DNA from: CAVYXK01 sp963708245
Lineage (GTDB): Bacteria; Pseudomonadota; Alphaproteobacteria; Acetobacterales; Acetobacteraceae
NCBI GenBank assembly: GCA_963708245.1
Contig: OY970201.1
Coordinates: 1,860,001-1,924,000, forward strand
Length of the DNA stretch: 64,000 bases
Direction: 5' to 3'
Shown here: piece after piece, positions 56,636-64,000 of the stretch
How the letters are laid out: each line of letters begins with the position of its first letter
Position numbering within the stretch: position 1 is the stretch's first letter
The notes under the pieces: generated by a model
Database searches by the model: none
Seen by the model: the letters and a program-made list of their open reading frames with translations, nothing else
What the model was told of the DNA's origin: nothing
Translations under genes and position numbers: made by a program

Positions 56636-58474
56636 ATGGTCCCGACACCGCAGGACTTCGAGCGCGCAGCCCGCAAGGTGTGGGGTGAGCCGAATGCGAC
56701 ATTGTCGAAACGGGATGAGCTACGCTTCGGCGCGAACGGCAGCAAAAGCGTCAGGCTCGATAAGCTGACCTGGTTTGATCACGAGGCCGGCCAGGGCGGC
56801 GGCTATGTCGAGCTGTTCAAGCTCGCCGGAGAGCCGCTGAACGGAACTGCTGCCGACATCATCGCGACGTATGATTACCGGGACGAAGCCGGCAAGCTGC
56901 TGTTTCAAGTGGTGCGCAAGGTCCCGAAGCAATTCTTGCAGCGGCGCCCCAGCCCGAGCAACCCGGATGTTTTCATCTGGAATACAAATGGGGTCAGGCA
57001 CGTGCTCTATCGCCTGCCCGAGCTGCTGGCCGCCGATCCGGCGCAGCCGGTATTCATCACCGAGGGTGAGAAGGACGCGGACAACCTGGCCGCGCTCGGC
57101 TTGGTGGCGACCACGAATCCGGGCGGTGCTGGCAAGTGGCGCCGTGACTTCGCGGATTACTTGCGCGGCCGTGATGTGGTCATTCTGCCGGACAATGACG
57201 AAGCGGGCGAGAAGCACGCCACCGACGTGCGGCACAAGCTAACCGGCATCGCGCGGTCCGTTCGCATCCTTCACCTGCCAGACCTCCCGCCCAAAGGCGA
57301 CGTATCGGATTGGTTTGAGGCTGGCAGGACAGCCGCGGAATTAGAGCGGCTCGCCTCTGAGACGTCCGAACGGAGCGTTGACCTCCCTGAGCTGCACAAG
57401 AGCAGCTTAACCATTCTACGTCCTGCGGACTGCGAAACAGCGGAGCCAAGCACATACGTCGTCAAGGGTCTCTTGGGGCGGGGCAACCTAGCGTTGATCA
57501 TTGGGCAGCCTGGTACGGGAAAGAGCGCCCTCGGCCCACATCTCGGGTATGCCGTAGCGCAAGGGCGCCGCGTCTTCGGCCGTCGCGTCCAGCAAGGCCC
57601 CGTTATGTATTTTGCGTGCGAGGATGGCACCGGCATGCAGGTGCGCGTCAGAGCTCTCCGCCAGCAATGGGGCGACGCACCATTGTTTATGCTAGTGCCG
57701 GACCCCGTGGACCTGCGATCACCCGGCAGCACGTCATTGGCCGAAGTTGAGCGGTTGGTCCAGGCGATCAAGCCAGTGCTGATCATGATCGATACACTGG
57801 CGCGCGCCTTCTCGGGGCTCAAGGAGAACGACTCGGACGCGCCGGATGGGATGGGGAGAGTCGTTCAAGTGGCGCGGGCTCTGGCCGCGATCTGCGACTC
57901 CGCTGTGTTAATTTGCCACCATATGCCAAAGGACGGGAACACTCCCCGCGGTCATGGCACGTTGAATGGCGACGCGGATGTTACCCTGATCATTGAAGGT
58001 AGCGGGGACCAGCCCCGCATCGTTCGCTTCGGCAAGAACCGAAACGGGCCGTCAGGCACCGCCCTGACATTCAGCATCCGAGCCGAATACCTGGGCAAAG
58101 ACAGCGATGGCGACCCGATCACCGCAGCTATAGCCGAAGAAGTCGGGTCAACCTCTTCCGACATGCGGGCCAAAGAGGCCAAACTACGCGATGCGCCTGC
58201 GCTGCTACTGCGCGAGTTAAGGACCCTGGTGGCCGAGCACAGCGAATCGGTTCGACCGGAGCCGATGATGCCGCTCGTTGCCGCCGTGTCTCGCTCCGAG
58301 CTTCGCCAGCGGCTCATTGCCCGCGGGTGGTTCCTCGAAAATTTGCTCCGAAATGCTCCGAGCGGCAAAACTGAGCTGACCCGAGCCGGGTATCGCCCTG
58401 AAAACCACGCCCTCACAACGCTCAAACGCAAGCGCTTTCTAAGCTTCACTCGCGATTGGGTGTGGCTATTATGA
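56636..58474 (+). CDS. TOPRIM primase / RepA-like AAA helicase fusion
   Basis: The protein has 612 residues. The N-terminal part (1-90) recalls a primase DNA-binding region (TWFDHEAGQGGGYVELF). A TOPRIM domain follows (about 130-225): VFITEGEKDADNLAALGL, DVVILPDNDEAGEKHA. The C-terminal RecA-type ATPase (about 265-470) has Walker A IIGQPGTGKSALGPHL, Walker B VLIMIDTLARAFSG and a GHGTLNGDAD loop, as in RepA/phage replication helicases. It would prime and unwind DNA for replication of the element. Its last coding stretch already contains two copies of the GCTCC repeat that clusters just downstream. Confidence 0.88.
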   Translation: MVPTPQDFERAARKVWGEPNATLSKRDELRFGANGSKSVRLDKLTWFDHEAGQGGGYVELFKLAGEPLNGTAADIIATYDYRDEAGKLLFQVVRKVPKQFLQRRPSPSNPDVFIWNTNGVRHVLYRLPELLAADPAQPVFITEGEKDADNLAALGLVATTNPGGAGKWRRDFADYLRGRDVVILPDNDEAGEKHATDVRHKLTGIARSVRILHLPDLPPKGDVSDWFEAGRTAAELERLASETSERSVDLPELHKSSLTILRPADCETAEPSTYVVKGLLGRGNLALIIGQPGTGKSALGPHLGYAVAQGRRVFGRRVQQGPVMYFACEDGTGMQVRVRALRQQWGDAPLFMLVPDPVDLRSPGSTSLAEVERLVQAIKPVLIMIDTLARAFSGLKENDSDAPDGMGRVVQVARALAAICDSAVLICHHMPKDGNTPRGHGTLNGDADVTLIIEGSGDQPRIVRFGKNRNGPSGTALTFSIRAEYLGKDSDGDPITAAIAEEVGSTSSDMRAKEAKLRDAPALLLRELRTLVAEHSESVRPEPMMPLVAAVSRSELRQRLIARGWFLENLLRNAPSGKTELTRAGYRPENHALTTLKRKRFLSFTRDWVWLL

Positions 58475-58596
58475 TTGGATTTGCAGGCGGTGCTCCGAGT
58501 TGCTCCGCGCCGCTCCGCGTTTCGCTCCAGAAATGCTCCCTGCTCCGAGTGCTCCGAGGGGCTTATAGCCCCGGAGCACGGAGCAGTTCTGGGAGC
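58345..58596 (+). repeat. Helically phased GCTCC repeats with hairpin, candidate replication origin
   Basis: GCTCC occurs at 58345, 58355, 58492, 58502, 58512, 58524, 58535, 58542 and 58551, mostly at 10-12-bp steps, and in inverted form (GGAGC) at 58573, 58580 and 58592. Several have the context TGCTCCGA. Between the direct and inverted blocks is a six-pair hairpin (58558-58572, GGGGCT TAT AGCCCC). The tract lies at and just after the end of the primase-helicase gene, like iterons of an origin. Confidence 0.65.
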
Positions 58597-58828
58597 AGGC
58601 CCGAACCGTGGCCAAGACCGACGGCATTGTTGGCGGGCTGGCAGTGTTCCTCTGATCCACCATCGACCGGGTGCACGCGGTATGCGGACCTGGCGGGGCT
58701 GGGCCGATCCCCACGAATTTTTCGAGATCGGTCCAGGTCGTGTGGTCATCAGCCTCCAAAACGGTAAACACAACGGTACAGTTGCGTCCACGCTGGACAG
58801 TCGCCTTTCCGACCATTAATGTAGCGCC
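58597..58828. other. Spacer with ambiguous small reading frames
   Basis: On the plus strand a frame from ATG 58681 to TAA at 58819 codes about 45 residues (WADPHEFFEIGPGRVVISLQ). On the minus strand a frame from 58816 also looks protein-like (CTVVFTVLEADDHTTWTDLE). Third-position GC does not separate them. Either could be a small gene of the element; the plus-strand one ends nine bases before the next gene. Confidence 0.35.
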
Positions 58829-59206
58829 ATGCCGGGCCGAATTCCGAAACCGGGCACGTCAACCGAGGACTGCGGCGAGTGGGCTCTGCCGCTGCATATC
58901 CTCTTTGGGCACGGCAGCGCTGCGGCAGCGCGATATTTTCGCGTTGCTAGGTCAACCGTTTGGCGCTGGCGGTGCGGCCGGTGGCCCCTGCCGCGCGGTG
59001 TTGCCGAGATTATGCTGGACCTGGCTGATACGCAGATCGCGATCCTTGGCGAGGCCCGGCAGCGCCTTCGGGTGTACCTAGCCCGCCAGGCCCCGCCGCG
59101 TCGGCCGCGCGGGTTCCAGGCCCAGCGCGTGACGGGCGAGTGCTCGCTTGGAGGCAGGCCGCGGGGGTCAAGGAACAACGTCACCACGAAGATTAACCGA
59201 CTGTAA
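58829..59206 (+). CDS. Small HTH-like protein of the integrative element
   Basis: The 125-residue basic protein has a possible helix-turn-helix (AAARYFRVARSTVWRWRCGR), followed by an amphipathic helix (GVAEIMLDLADTQIAILGEA) and a basic, Gly/Arg-rich tail (SLGGRPRGSRNNVTTK). No family could be named. The position after the repeat tract and before the tRNA-like sequence makes it the last gene of the element; a role as repressor or repeat-binding protein is a guess. Confidence 0.6.
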   Translation: MPGRIPKPGTSTEDCGEWALPLHILFGHGSAAAARYFRVARSTVWRWRCGRWPLPRGVAEIMLDLADTQIAILGEARQRLRVYLARQAPPRRPRGFQAQRVTGECSLGGRPRGSRNNVTTKINRL

Positions 59207-59301
59207 TGCAAGCGGTGGTGGGCTTAGCCGACCGGTCCCGTTAATCTGCCCGCCGGACTTGAACCAGTGGGCGCGTCCGAACGGCATAGCTAGCTAACCC
59301 G

Positions 59302-59377
59302 CGCGGGACGGGGCAGCCCGGTAGCTCGTCAGGCTCATAAACTGAAGGTGCCAGGTTCAAATCCTGGCCCGCAACCA
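59302..59377 (+). tRNA. tRNA-fMet-like sequence (CAT anticodon), degenerate
   Basis: The D arm and loop (GGGCAGCCCGGTAGCTCGTC), the anticodon loop CTCATAA, the T loop TTCAAAT and an encoded CCA follow initiator tRNA. It has a one-base deletion in the 3' acceptor strand, a G31-A39 mismatch in the anticodon stem and a weak D stem (GGGC/GCTC). It is 76 rather than 77 nt. It is probably a pseudo-tRNA left by integration, or an element-borne decoy. Confidence 0.6.
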
Positions 59378-59392
59378 AAATACCTCAATATT

Positions 59393-59920
59393 TCAGTCTC
59401 TTGCGCGAAGCCCCGATCGTCTGGATCGAGGCTTCTCCATTTGTGTCCGATCATTGTCCGAAAAATGCTTGTCGGCGAGTGTCCGCCTGATGCCGCAATC
59501 AGGAGGGGTTCCAATCGGGCGGCCGCTCCTGGCCTCGGCAATGAAGTAACTCGCCGGTAGCAGGAGCGGCGGCGCTTGTGGGGCGGCGCTGCCGCGGATC
59601 GACGCCCAACCTGACCCAACGCACACACCGACCCGCGGGTGCTTCTTCGTGTCCGTGCGGGGGTAGAATGCCCCATGCCCGACCCCCCTCCGACCGAGCC
59701 GTTCTACCTGATCGTCGCCGATCATCATCTCGGTGTCTTCTCGGTGGTGTGAGCGCCGGCTGAATACTCCCCAAACGGTGGACATTTCGTCGATGTCCCA
59801 GACGGTGAGGACACCGTCTTCCGGCTCCATATCGAGGGCGATGTCGCGCAACAGGTCCTCGTCCTCGCCGAGCATCTTGGCCACCCGGTCGATGGTGGAG
59901 ACGGAACTGGGCGCCGCCAT
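59393..59920 (-). CDS. IS66 accessory fourth ORF, probably reading out of the element
   Basis: It starts three bases after the tnpC stop. The first about 57 residues (VSTIDRVAKMLGEDEDLLRD, then IALDMEPEDGVLTVWDIDE) match in style the small ORF found behind tnpC in several IS66 elements. The frame then crosses the presumed IS end (59748) and continues about 115 residues into flanking DNA with low-complexity sequence, ending within the hairpin/tRNA-like region. Only the first part is likely to be meaningful. Function unknown. Confidence 0.5.
   Translation of the reverse strand: MAAPSSVSTIDRVAKMLGEDEDLLRDIALDMEPEDGVLTVWDIDEMSTVWGVFSRRSHHREDTEMMIGDDQVERLGRRGVGHGAFYPRTDTKKHPRVGVCVGSGWASIRGSAAPQAPPLLLPASYFIAEARSGRPIGTPPDCGIRRTLADKHFSDNDRTQMEKPRSRRSGLRARD
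59407..59435. terminator. Hairpin downstream of the tRNA-like sequence
   Basis: GAAGCC pairs with GGCTTC and CGATC with GATCG around a GTCTG loop, with one mismatch. A short T-containing stretch follows on the plus strand. It is a plausible factor-independent terminator for the tRNA-like gene. Confidence 0.55.
59675..59747 (+). pseudogene. Truncated start of a small conserved protein, cut by the IS66 element
   Basis: The plus-strand frame MPDPPPTEPFYLIVADHHLG then VFSV looks like the beginning of a small alphaproteobacterial protein family that continues VFSVEGPMTDD. After VFSV the sequence changes to the IS66 end and the frame stops at 59752. The family assignment is from memory and uncertain. 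Confidence 0.35.
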
Positions 59921-59923
59921 TGA

Positions 59924-61522
59924 TCAGGCCGCGCGGTCGACGCGAGTGGCTCGCGGCCAATGCCAGGGCAGCAGTTCGTGCAACCGTGAGACTGGGTGAT
60001 CACCGATGCGCGCGAGCACGTCGGCGAGCCAGGCGCGCGGATCGATGTTGTTCAGCTTCGCCGACGCAATCAGCGAATACATCGCCGCCGCCCTCTCCCC
60101 GCCGCGGTCCGAACCGGCGAACAGCCATGACTTGCGCCCGAGTGCAATTCCGCGCAGCGCGCGTTCCGCCGCATTGTTGGTCAGGCAGATGCGTCCATCG
60201 GCAAGGAAGCGCGTAAAGGCATCCCATCGCTTGAGCATGTAGTCCATCGCCTTCGCGACATCGGCATGACGCGAGAGCTTGCCGCGTTCGACGCGCATCC
60301 AGCTCTCGAGGGAGGTGACGAGCGGCGCCACCCGGACCTGTCTTACGGCCTGCCGTTGGGTCGCTGGCAGGCCGTTGATGTCGCGTTCGACATCGAAGAT
60401 CGCATCGATCCGGCGCACCGCCTCGATCGCGAGCGGCGCCTTGGCAACTTCGGCGAGCACGAACAGTTTGCGCCGTCCGTGTGCCCAACACGCGGCCTCA
60501 ATGATCGGACCAGGCTGGCGTGCGGGGTGGTAGAGGTCGTTGAACCCGGCATAGGCGTCGGCTTGCAGAATGCCCGCGTAGCCGGCGAGATGTCGGCACG
60601 GATGCTCGCCGCTGCGATCGCGCGAATAGAAGAAGATCGCCGCTGGCGGTGCCGCGCCACCGAACGGCTGGTCGTCGCGCACATAGGTCCATAATCGGCC
60701 GGTGACGGTCTTGACCTTGGCCAACACCGGCACGGTGGTCTCATCGCCGTGCAGGCGCTCAGCGGCGAGCACGTGGGCCTTGATCAGCGTCACCAACGGC
60801 GACAGGGCAGTCGTGCAGGCACCGACCCAGTCGGCCAGCGTGGAGACGCTAAGATCAATGCCCTCGCGGGCAAACCGCTCGCTTTGGCGGTTCAACGGCT
60901 GATGCTCGCCGAACTTGCCATGGACGATCGTCGCCAGCAGGTCCGGACCGGCGCGGCCACGGGAAATCGGATGGAACGGCGCCGGCGGCTGCGTGATCGT
61001 CTCGCACGAGCGGCAGGAGAACTTCTCCCGCACCGTCTGGATCACCTTGTAGGTCCGCGGAATGCTCTCCAACGTCTCGGTGATGGTCTCGCCGAGCTTG
61101 GTGAGCTGACCGCCGCAGCACGGACAGCTTGTCGGCGACGGCAGCACCACCCGCTCGCGCGGCAGGTGCGCCGGCAACGGTGCGCGCACCGGCTTGGCGC
61201 GTGTGAACGGGCGCACGTTCGTCCTGTTCGTGGCCGCATGAGCGGCAGCCGCTTCGTCCTCGGCGGCAGCGGTCTCGAGTTCCTCGATCTGCATCTCCAA
61301 CTGATCGAGCAGCTTGCGTCCACGCTCGGCGGAGGCGCCGAAGCGGTCACGCTTCATCTTGGCGATTAGCAGCTTCAGATGCGCAACCATCGCCTCGGCA
61401 CCAGCGGCACGAGCCTCAAAATCACGCCGCGCGGCCTGCTCGGAGATTAGCGCTGCTTTCAGCGCGTCGATGTCATCCGGAAGTGTACCGGCCGAATCGC
61501 TCATGCCGACAACTGAAATCAC
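59924..61522 (-). CDS. tnpC: IS66 transposase TnpC
   Basis: The 532-residue transposase has an N-terminal coiled coil (LKAALISEQAARRDFEARAA), a zinc-finger segment (TSCPCCGGQLTKLGE and FSCRSCETITQPPAPF), and a catalytic DDE core with first Asp in LHGDETTVPVLAKVK, second in LQADAYAGFNDLY, and Glu in LTNNAAERALRGIALGRKSW. All are intact. It begins 66 bp after tnpB. Confidence 0.95.
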   Translation of the reverse strand: MISVVGMSDSAGTLPDDIDALKAALISEQAARRDFEARAAGAEAMVAHLKLLIAKMKRDRFGASAERGRKLLDQLEMQIEELETAAAEDEAAAAHAATNRTNVRPFTRAKPVRAPLPAHLPRERVVLPSPTSCPCCGGQLTKLGETITETLESIPRTYKVIQTVREKFSCRSCETITQPPAPFHPISRGRAGPDLLATIVHGKFGEHQPLNRQSERFAREGIDLSVSTLADWVGACTTALSPLVTLIKAHVLAAERLHGDETTVPVLAKVKTVTGRLWTYVRDDQPFGGAAPPAAIFFYSRDRSGEHPCRHLAGYAGILQADAYAGFNDLYHPARQPGPIIEAACWAHGRRKLFVLAEVAKAPLAIEAVRRIDAIFDVERDINGLPATQRQAVRQVRVAPLVTSLESWMRVERGKLSRHADVAKAMDYMLKRWDAFTRFLADGRICLTNNAAERALRGIALGRKSWLFAGSDRGGERAAAMYSLIASAKLNNIDPRAWLADVLARIGDHPVSRLHELLPWHWPRATRVDRAA

Positions 61523-61588
61523 ACTCGCCCGTGGTCATGCACGCGAAATCTTCAAAAAAACCCCGGCAACTGTGCAACTAGTCCAATC

Positions 61589-61936
61589 TTAGCCCGCCAG
61601 TTCCGGTCGCCAGGTTCGCTGCGGGTGTCTCCAGTCGATTCCCTCTAGCATGTAGCCGAGTTGGGCCGCCGTAATCGCAACCACTCCATCCGCCGGCGAT
61701 GGCCAGATGAACCGACCGCGCTCGAGTCGCTTGGCATATAGCGACATGCCGAGGCCGTCATGCCAAAGAACCTTTATCAGATCACCCCGACGACCCCGGA
61801 AAACATACGCATCGCCGGCGTGCGGGTTGCGCTGCAGGGACTGTTGTACTTGCAGGGCAAGGCCATTCATCCCGCGACGCATATCGGTCCTGCCTGCGGC
61901 CAGCCAGACGCGCATACCCGAGGGTGGCATCATCAT
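61589..61936 (-). CDS. tnpB: IS66 accessory protein TnpB
   Basis: The 115-residue protein has the family start MMMPPSGMRVWLAAGRTDMR then RGMNGLALQVQ, and the core GDLIKVLWHDGLGMSLYAKR. It is needed for IS66 transposition, with unclear biochemical role. The gene overlaps tnpA by 4 bp (ATGA). Confidence 0.95.
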   Translation of the reverse strand: MMMPPSGMRVWLAAGRTDMRRGMNGLALQVQQSLQRNPHAGDAYVFRGRRGDLIKVLWHDGLGMSLYAKRLERGRFIWPSPADGVVAITAAQLGYMLEGIDWRHPQRTWRPELAG

Positions 61937-62373
61937 CCGCGCAACACCGACAGCACGCGGCGGAGCGCCGCAACGCTCACTCCTTCGTCGATACTCACGC
62001 GCACGCTGCCGCTCAGCTCGATCTCGATCAACCCCGTTCGCCGTGGCGTTATCACCCGAGACGGCAACGGCTCTGATGCCGCCGGCGCCTCGCTCGGAAC
62101 AGTCGCAATCCGGACCGGGAAGAGATGCAGCTCCGAGCCGCAGGCGCTCTCCGCTGCGGCGACCCGACGCCAGCGATAGATCAGGCTCGGGCAGATCCCG
62201 TGTCGACGGGCCACGTCCTGGATGCGAGCACCAGGCTGGACAAACTCCGCCACCACCCGGGCTCGAAACCCAGCGTCATGCGCCCGCCGCCGCTCCCCCA
62301 CGATCTCGATCCGTGGGCTTGCCTCGCCGTCTGTGGCTGCCACTGTGGCAGCCTCATGCTTGCTTGCTGTCAT
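61933..62373 (-). CDS. tnpA: IS66 accessory protein TnpA (HTH)
   Basis: The 146-residue protein has a helix-turn-helix of transposase type: RARVVAEFVQPGARIQDVAR and RHGICPSLIYRWRRVAA. It probably binds IS66 ends or its promoter. First gene of the IS operon. Confidence 0.93.
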   Translation of the reverse strand: MTASKHEAATVAATDGEASPRIEIVGERRRAHDAGFRARVVAEFVQPGARIQDVARRHGICPSLIYRWRRVAAAESACGSELHLFPVRIATVPSEAPAASEPLPSRVITPRRTGLIEIELSGSVRVSIDEGVSVAALRRVLSVLRG

Positions 62374-62466
62374 GCCCCGAAGGAAATCAACCCGCCATTA
62401 CCAAGACAAGGCGGTCGTCACCGTAGGGATACGGCCCTGGTTGTGTCCCGCTTGGTGGTGTAGGAG

Positions 62467-62532
62467 CTGTGGGTAAGTGGCCTGTCGGAGCCACCACCAA
62501 GAGTCAGGCGCAGGCAGGCCACTTACCCACAG
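62467..62532. repeat. 18-bp perfect inverted repeat
   Basis: CTGTGGGTAAGTGGCCTG (62467-62484) and its exact complement (62515-62532) flank a 30-bp centre. The GTAAG core resembles IS66-type termini, so this could be two IS ends back to back or a short palindromic element. It separates tnpA from the fatty-acyl-AMP ligase gene. Confidence 0.7.
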
Positions 62533-62646
62533 CGGCGGCCACCGTGGTGAACCCGGGTAGAATTGGGTTGCGACTCGCGCCGGGACGGTCGAGCTGCGGA
62601 TCCTGAATTGTATAGCTCGAACTCGCCCCACTCGGCTTGGACCGCG

Positions 62647-64000
62647 TCAAGTCTGGCCGACAACGGCCAGGGCCTCCTCCAGCCACAGCTTCCGGGCGAG
62701 ACTGCGTTGAACCTTACCGCTGGTCGTCTTCGGCAACGAGCCTGGCGATATCAAAACAATCGTCTCCACGGCTATCTCATGCTGTCGGGTCACGGCCTCC
62801 CGAATGCACCTGCTTATCGCCGCCAGGTTCACCTCGTGCCGCCATGTTCGCTCAACCTCCTGGACGATAACGAGCTTCTCGCTATCATTCCCATCCACAA
62901 CGGCGAACGCCGCGCCGCCGTCCTGCCGCAATGCAGGATGACTCTCCTGCACCGTTCGCTCGATGTCCTGAGGATAATGATTCAATCCCCGGATGATGAT
63001 AACATCTTTCAACCGGCCAGTGATGAAAAGCCGCCCGTTTTCGTCCAGGAACCCCAAGTCTCCCGTGCGCAGCCACTCCGGGCCCGCGGTGCCGGCTATC
63101 ACCGCCCCGAATGTCTCTCGTGTGGCGGCGGGATTGCCCCAATATCCGCCAGTGACATTGGCGCCGCTCACCCAGATCTCCCCCACCCTGCCGGCCGCAA
63201 CCCGGGTCTGAGTCGCTGGATCCACGATTGTAATCTGTTGACCGGCCACATTGCAGCCGCACGAAACCAAAATCTGCACATCACTCGCGGTCGCCGGTAC
63301 CACGATTTCACCATTCTGAAGCGCCGAACGGCAGACCCGGCGGACGATCGGCTCAGCCCCCCGCTGGCCCCCTGCGACTAGCAATGTCGCCTCCGCCAGG
63401 CCATAGCCAGGATACATCGTCCCCGCAGCAAAGCCATAACGCACGAAGGTTTCCCTAAATCGTGCGATCGTATCGGCACGCACCGGTTCAGCTCCGTTGA
63501 GGGCGAGCTTCCAGCAGGATAGGTCAATGCCATCCATCTGCCCGGCATCAAAGCGGGTGACGCAAAGATCGAATGCAAAATTCGGGGCACTCGCCACCTC
63601 GGCGCGATAGCGATCAATCGTCCACAGCCATTTGAGTGGACGCTGCATAAAGCCGGCAGGTGACATCAATACCGATGTAGCTCCGAGGTAGAGCGGCTGC
63701 ATCACCCCCATCATCAAGCCCATGTCGTGGTACAACGGCACCCATCCCACGCTGGTCGAATTTTCCGTATTGCTCATTGCAAGGCGGATCATTTCGAGGT
63801 TCGCCAGCAGATTACAGTGCCTGACAACGACGCCTTTGGGAGTGGAAGTGGACCCGGAGGTATACTGAAGCAACGCGACGTCGTCCTCGCCAATGCGTGG
63901 CAGACAGACGTGAGATTCCGATTGCACATCCTCCATTGCGCTGACCGTCGTCAAATGCAGACCACGCTCGCGGCACCGTTCAGCAACACCAGGCCGAGTT
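62647..64000 (-). CDS. Fatty-acyl-AMP ligase (FAAL), 5' end beyond the window
   Basis: At least 450 residues of an ANL-superfamily adenylation enzyme; the frame stays open to base 64000, so the N-terminus is outside. Motifs: P-loop YTSGSTSTPKGV, GWVPLYHDMGLMMGV (FAAL-type His/Asp), YPGYGLAEATLLVAGG, LRTGDLGFLDENGRLFITGR and LPKTTSGKVQRS with the catalytic Lys. FAALs activate fatty acids as acyl-AMP and hand them to acyl carrier proteins of polyketide or lipopeptide pathways. The stop is at 62647-62649. Further biosynthetic genes would be expected to the right of the window. Confidence 0.9.
   Translation of the reverse strand, partial: TRPGVAERCRERGLHLTTVSAMEDVQSESHVCLPRIGEDDVALLQYTSGSTSTPKGVVVRHCNLLANLEMIRLAMSNTENSTSVGWVPLYHDMGLMMGVMQPLYLGATSVLMSPAGFMQRPLKWLWTIDRYRAEVASAPNFAFDLCVTRFDAGQMDGIDLSCWKLALNGAEPVRADTIARFRETFVRYGFAAGTMYPGYGLAEATLLVAGGQRGAEPIVRRVCRSALQNGEIVVPATASDVQILVSCGCNVAGQQITIVDPATQTRVAAGRVGEIWVSGANVTGGYWGNPAATRETFGAVIAGTAGPEWLRTGDLGFLDENGRLFITGRLKDVIIIRGLNHYPQDIERTVQESHPALRQDGGAAFAVVDGNDSEKLVIVQEVERTWRHEVNLAAISRCIREAVTRQHEIAVETIVLISPGSLPKTTSGKVQRSLARKLWLEEALAVVGQT

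Larger units (their letters stand above)
59748..62466 (-). mobile_element. IS66-family insertion sequence
   Basis: Three transposition genes in the standard order tnpA-tnpB-tnpC read on the minus strand, followed by a small accessory frame. The left end is placed near GTGTGAGCGCCGGCTGAAT at 59748, where a host frame is cut and which resembles IS66 termini. The right end is not resolved; a palindrome at 62467-62532 lies at the expected distance upstream of tnpA. No 8-bp target duplication could be confirmed. Confidence 0.75.

Noticed and set aside
58345..58596. CRISPR array
   Set aside because: Repeats are 5-8 bp with 10-12-bp periodicity, far too short for CRISPR repeats and spacers; no cas genes are present.

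Overview
The window is GC-rich (roughly 64%) chromosomal DNA of an alphaproteobacterium, most likely from Rhodospirillales/Acetobacteraceae. The evidence is the truB-rpsO-pnp block, the ihfA/MerR/tRNA-Pro block, a Cox11 copper chaperone, DUF2336 next to GGDEF, and the general protein style. Housekeeping genes are interleaved with many mobile elements and broken genes.

Layout. 1-3.2 kb: an amino-acid-binding protein gene split by a 966-bp IS5-family element (copy A), then a group II intron carrying a reverse transcriptase. 3.2-5.5 kb: a 56-aa small gene, a GST and a PLP lyase. 6.1-10.0 kb: a compact operon with a sugar kinase, a polar-amino-acid ABC permease and binding protein, and a SIS-domain enzyme; no ABC ATPase is present. 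10.1-14.2 kb (minus): a translationally coupled operon, CDF metal exporter > binding protein > FecCD permease > ATPase > TonB. 14.4-17.4 kb: a secreted WD40-caspase protein with a small secreted partner. 17.5-18.3 kb: decayed genes, including Uma2. 18.3-25.8 kb: an MFS transporter, a TPP enzyme, IS5 copy B, a dipeptide-type binding protein, a small metallopeptidase, and a truncated second copy of the TPP gene. 25.8-32.9 kb: DUF4239, lptM, argH, a TlpA thioredoxin, and a coupled aminotransferase/intradiol dioxygenase/SDR operon (SDR frameshifted) facing an NHL propeller gene. 33-40.5 kb: truB, rpsO, pnp, a nitronate-monooxygenase-like flavoprotein, a Cox11-cytochrome c fusion, a double cold-shock protein and tRNA-Pro. 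40.6-49.5 kb: MerR, ihfA, a DUF1499 pseudogene, an SbmA/BacA-type ABC protein, gabD, an ExeA-like ATPase with Sel1 tail, and a TAXI binding protein. 49.5-51.5 kb: a second group II intron with reverse transcriptase, next to a decayed binding-protein gene.

52-54.2 kb: RHH, DUF2336 and a GGDEF gene that has lost its 5' part. At that break starts a roughly 5-kb integrated element: tyrosine integrase, unknown protein, AlpA-like regulator, TOPRIM/RepA-type primase-helicase, a tract of helically phased GCTCC repeats with a hairpin, and a small HTH-like protein. It ends near a degenerate tRNA-fMet-like sequence. It looks like a minimal satellite-type integrative element with its own candidate origin and is the most interesting new unit here. 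59.7-62.5 kb: an IS66 element with an accessory fourth ORF. 62.6-64 kb: a fatty-acyl-AMP ligase gene that runs off the right edge.

Recurrent themes are solute-binding proteins (five, two of them broken), gene decay by frameshift (Uma2, SDR, DUF1499, binding protein), and four element insertions whose ends can be read (two IS5 copies, two group II introns).
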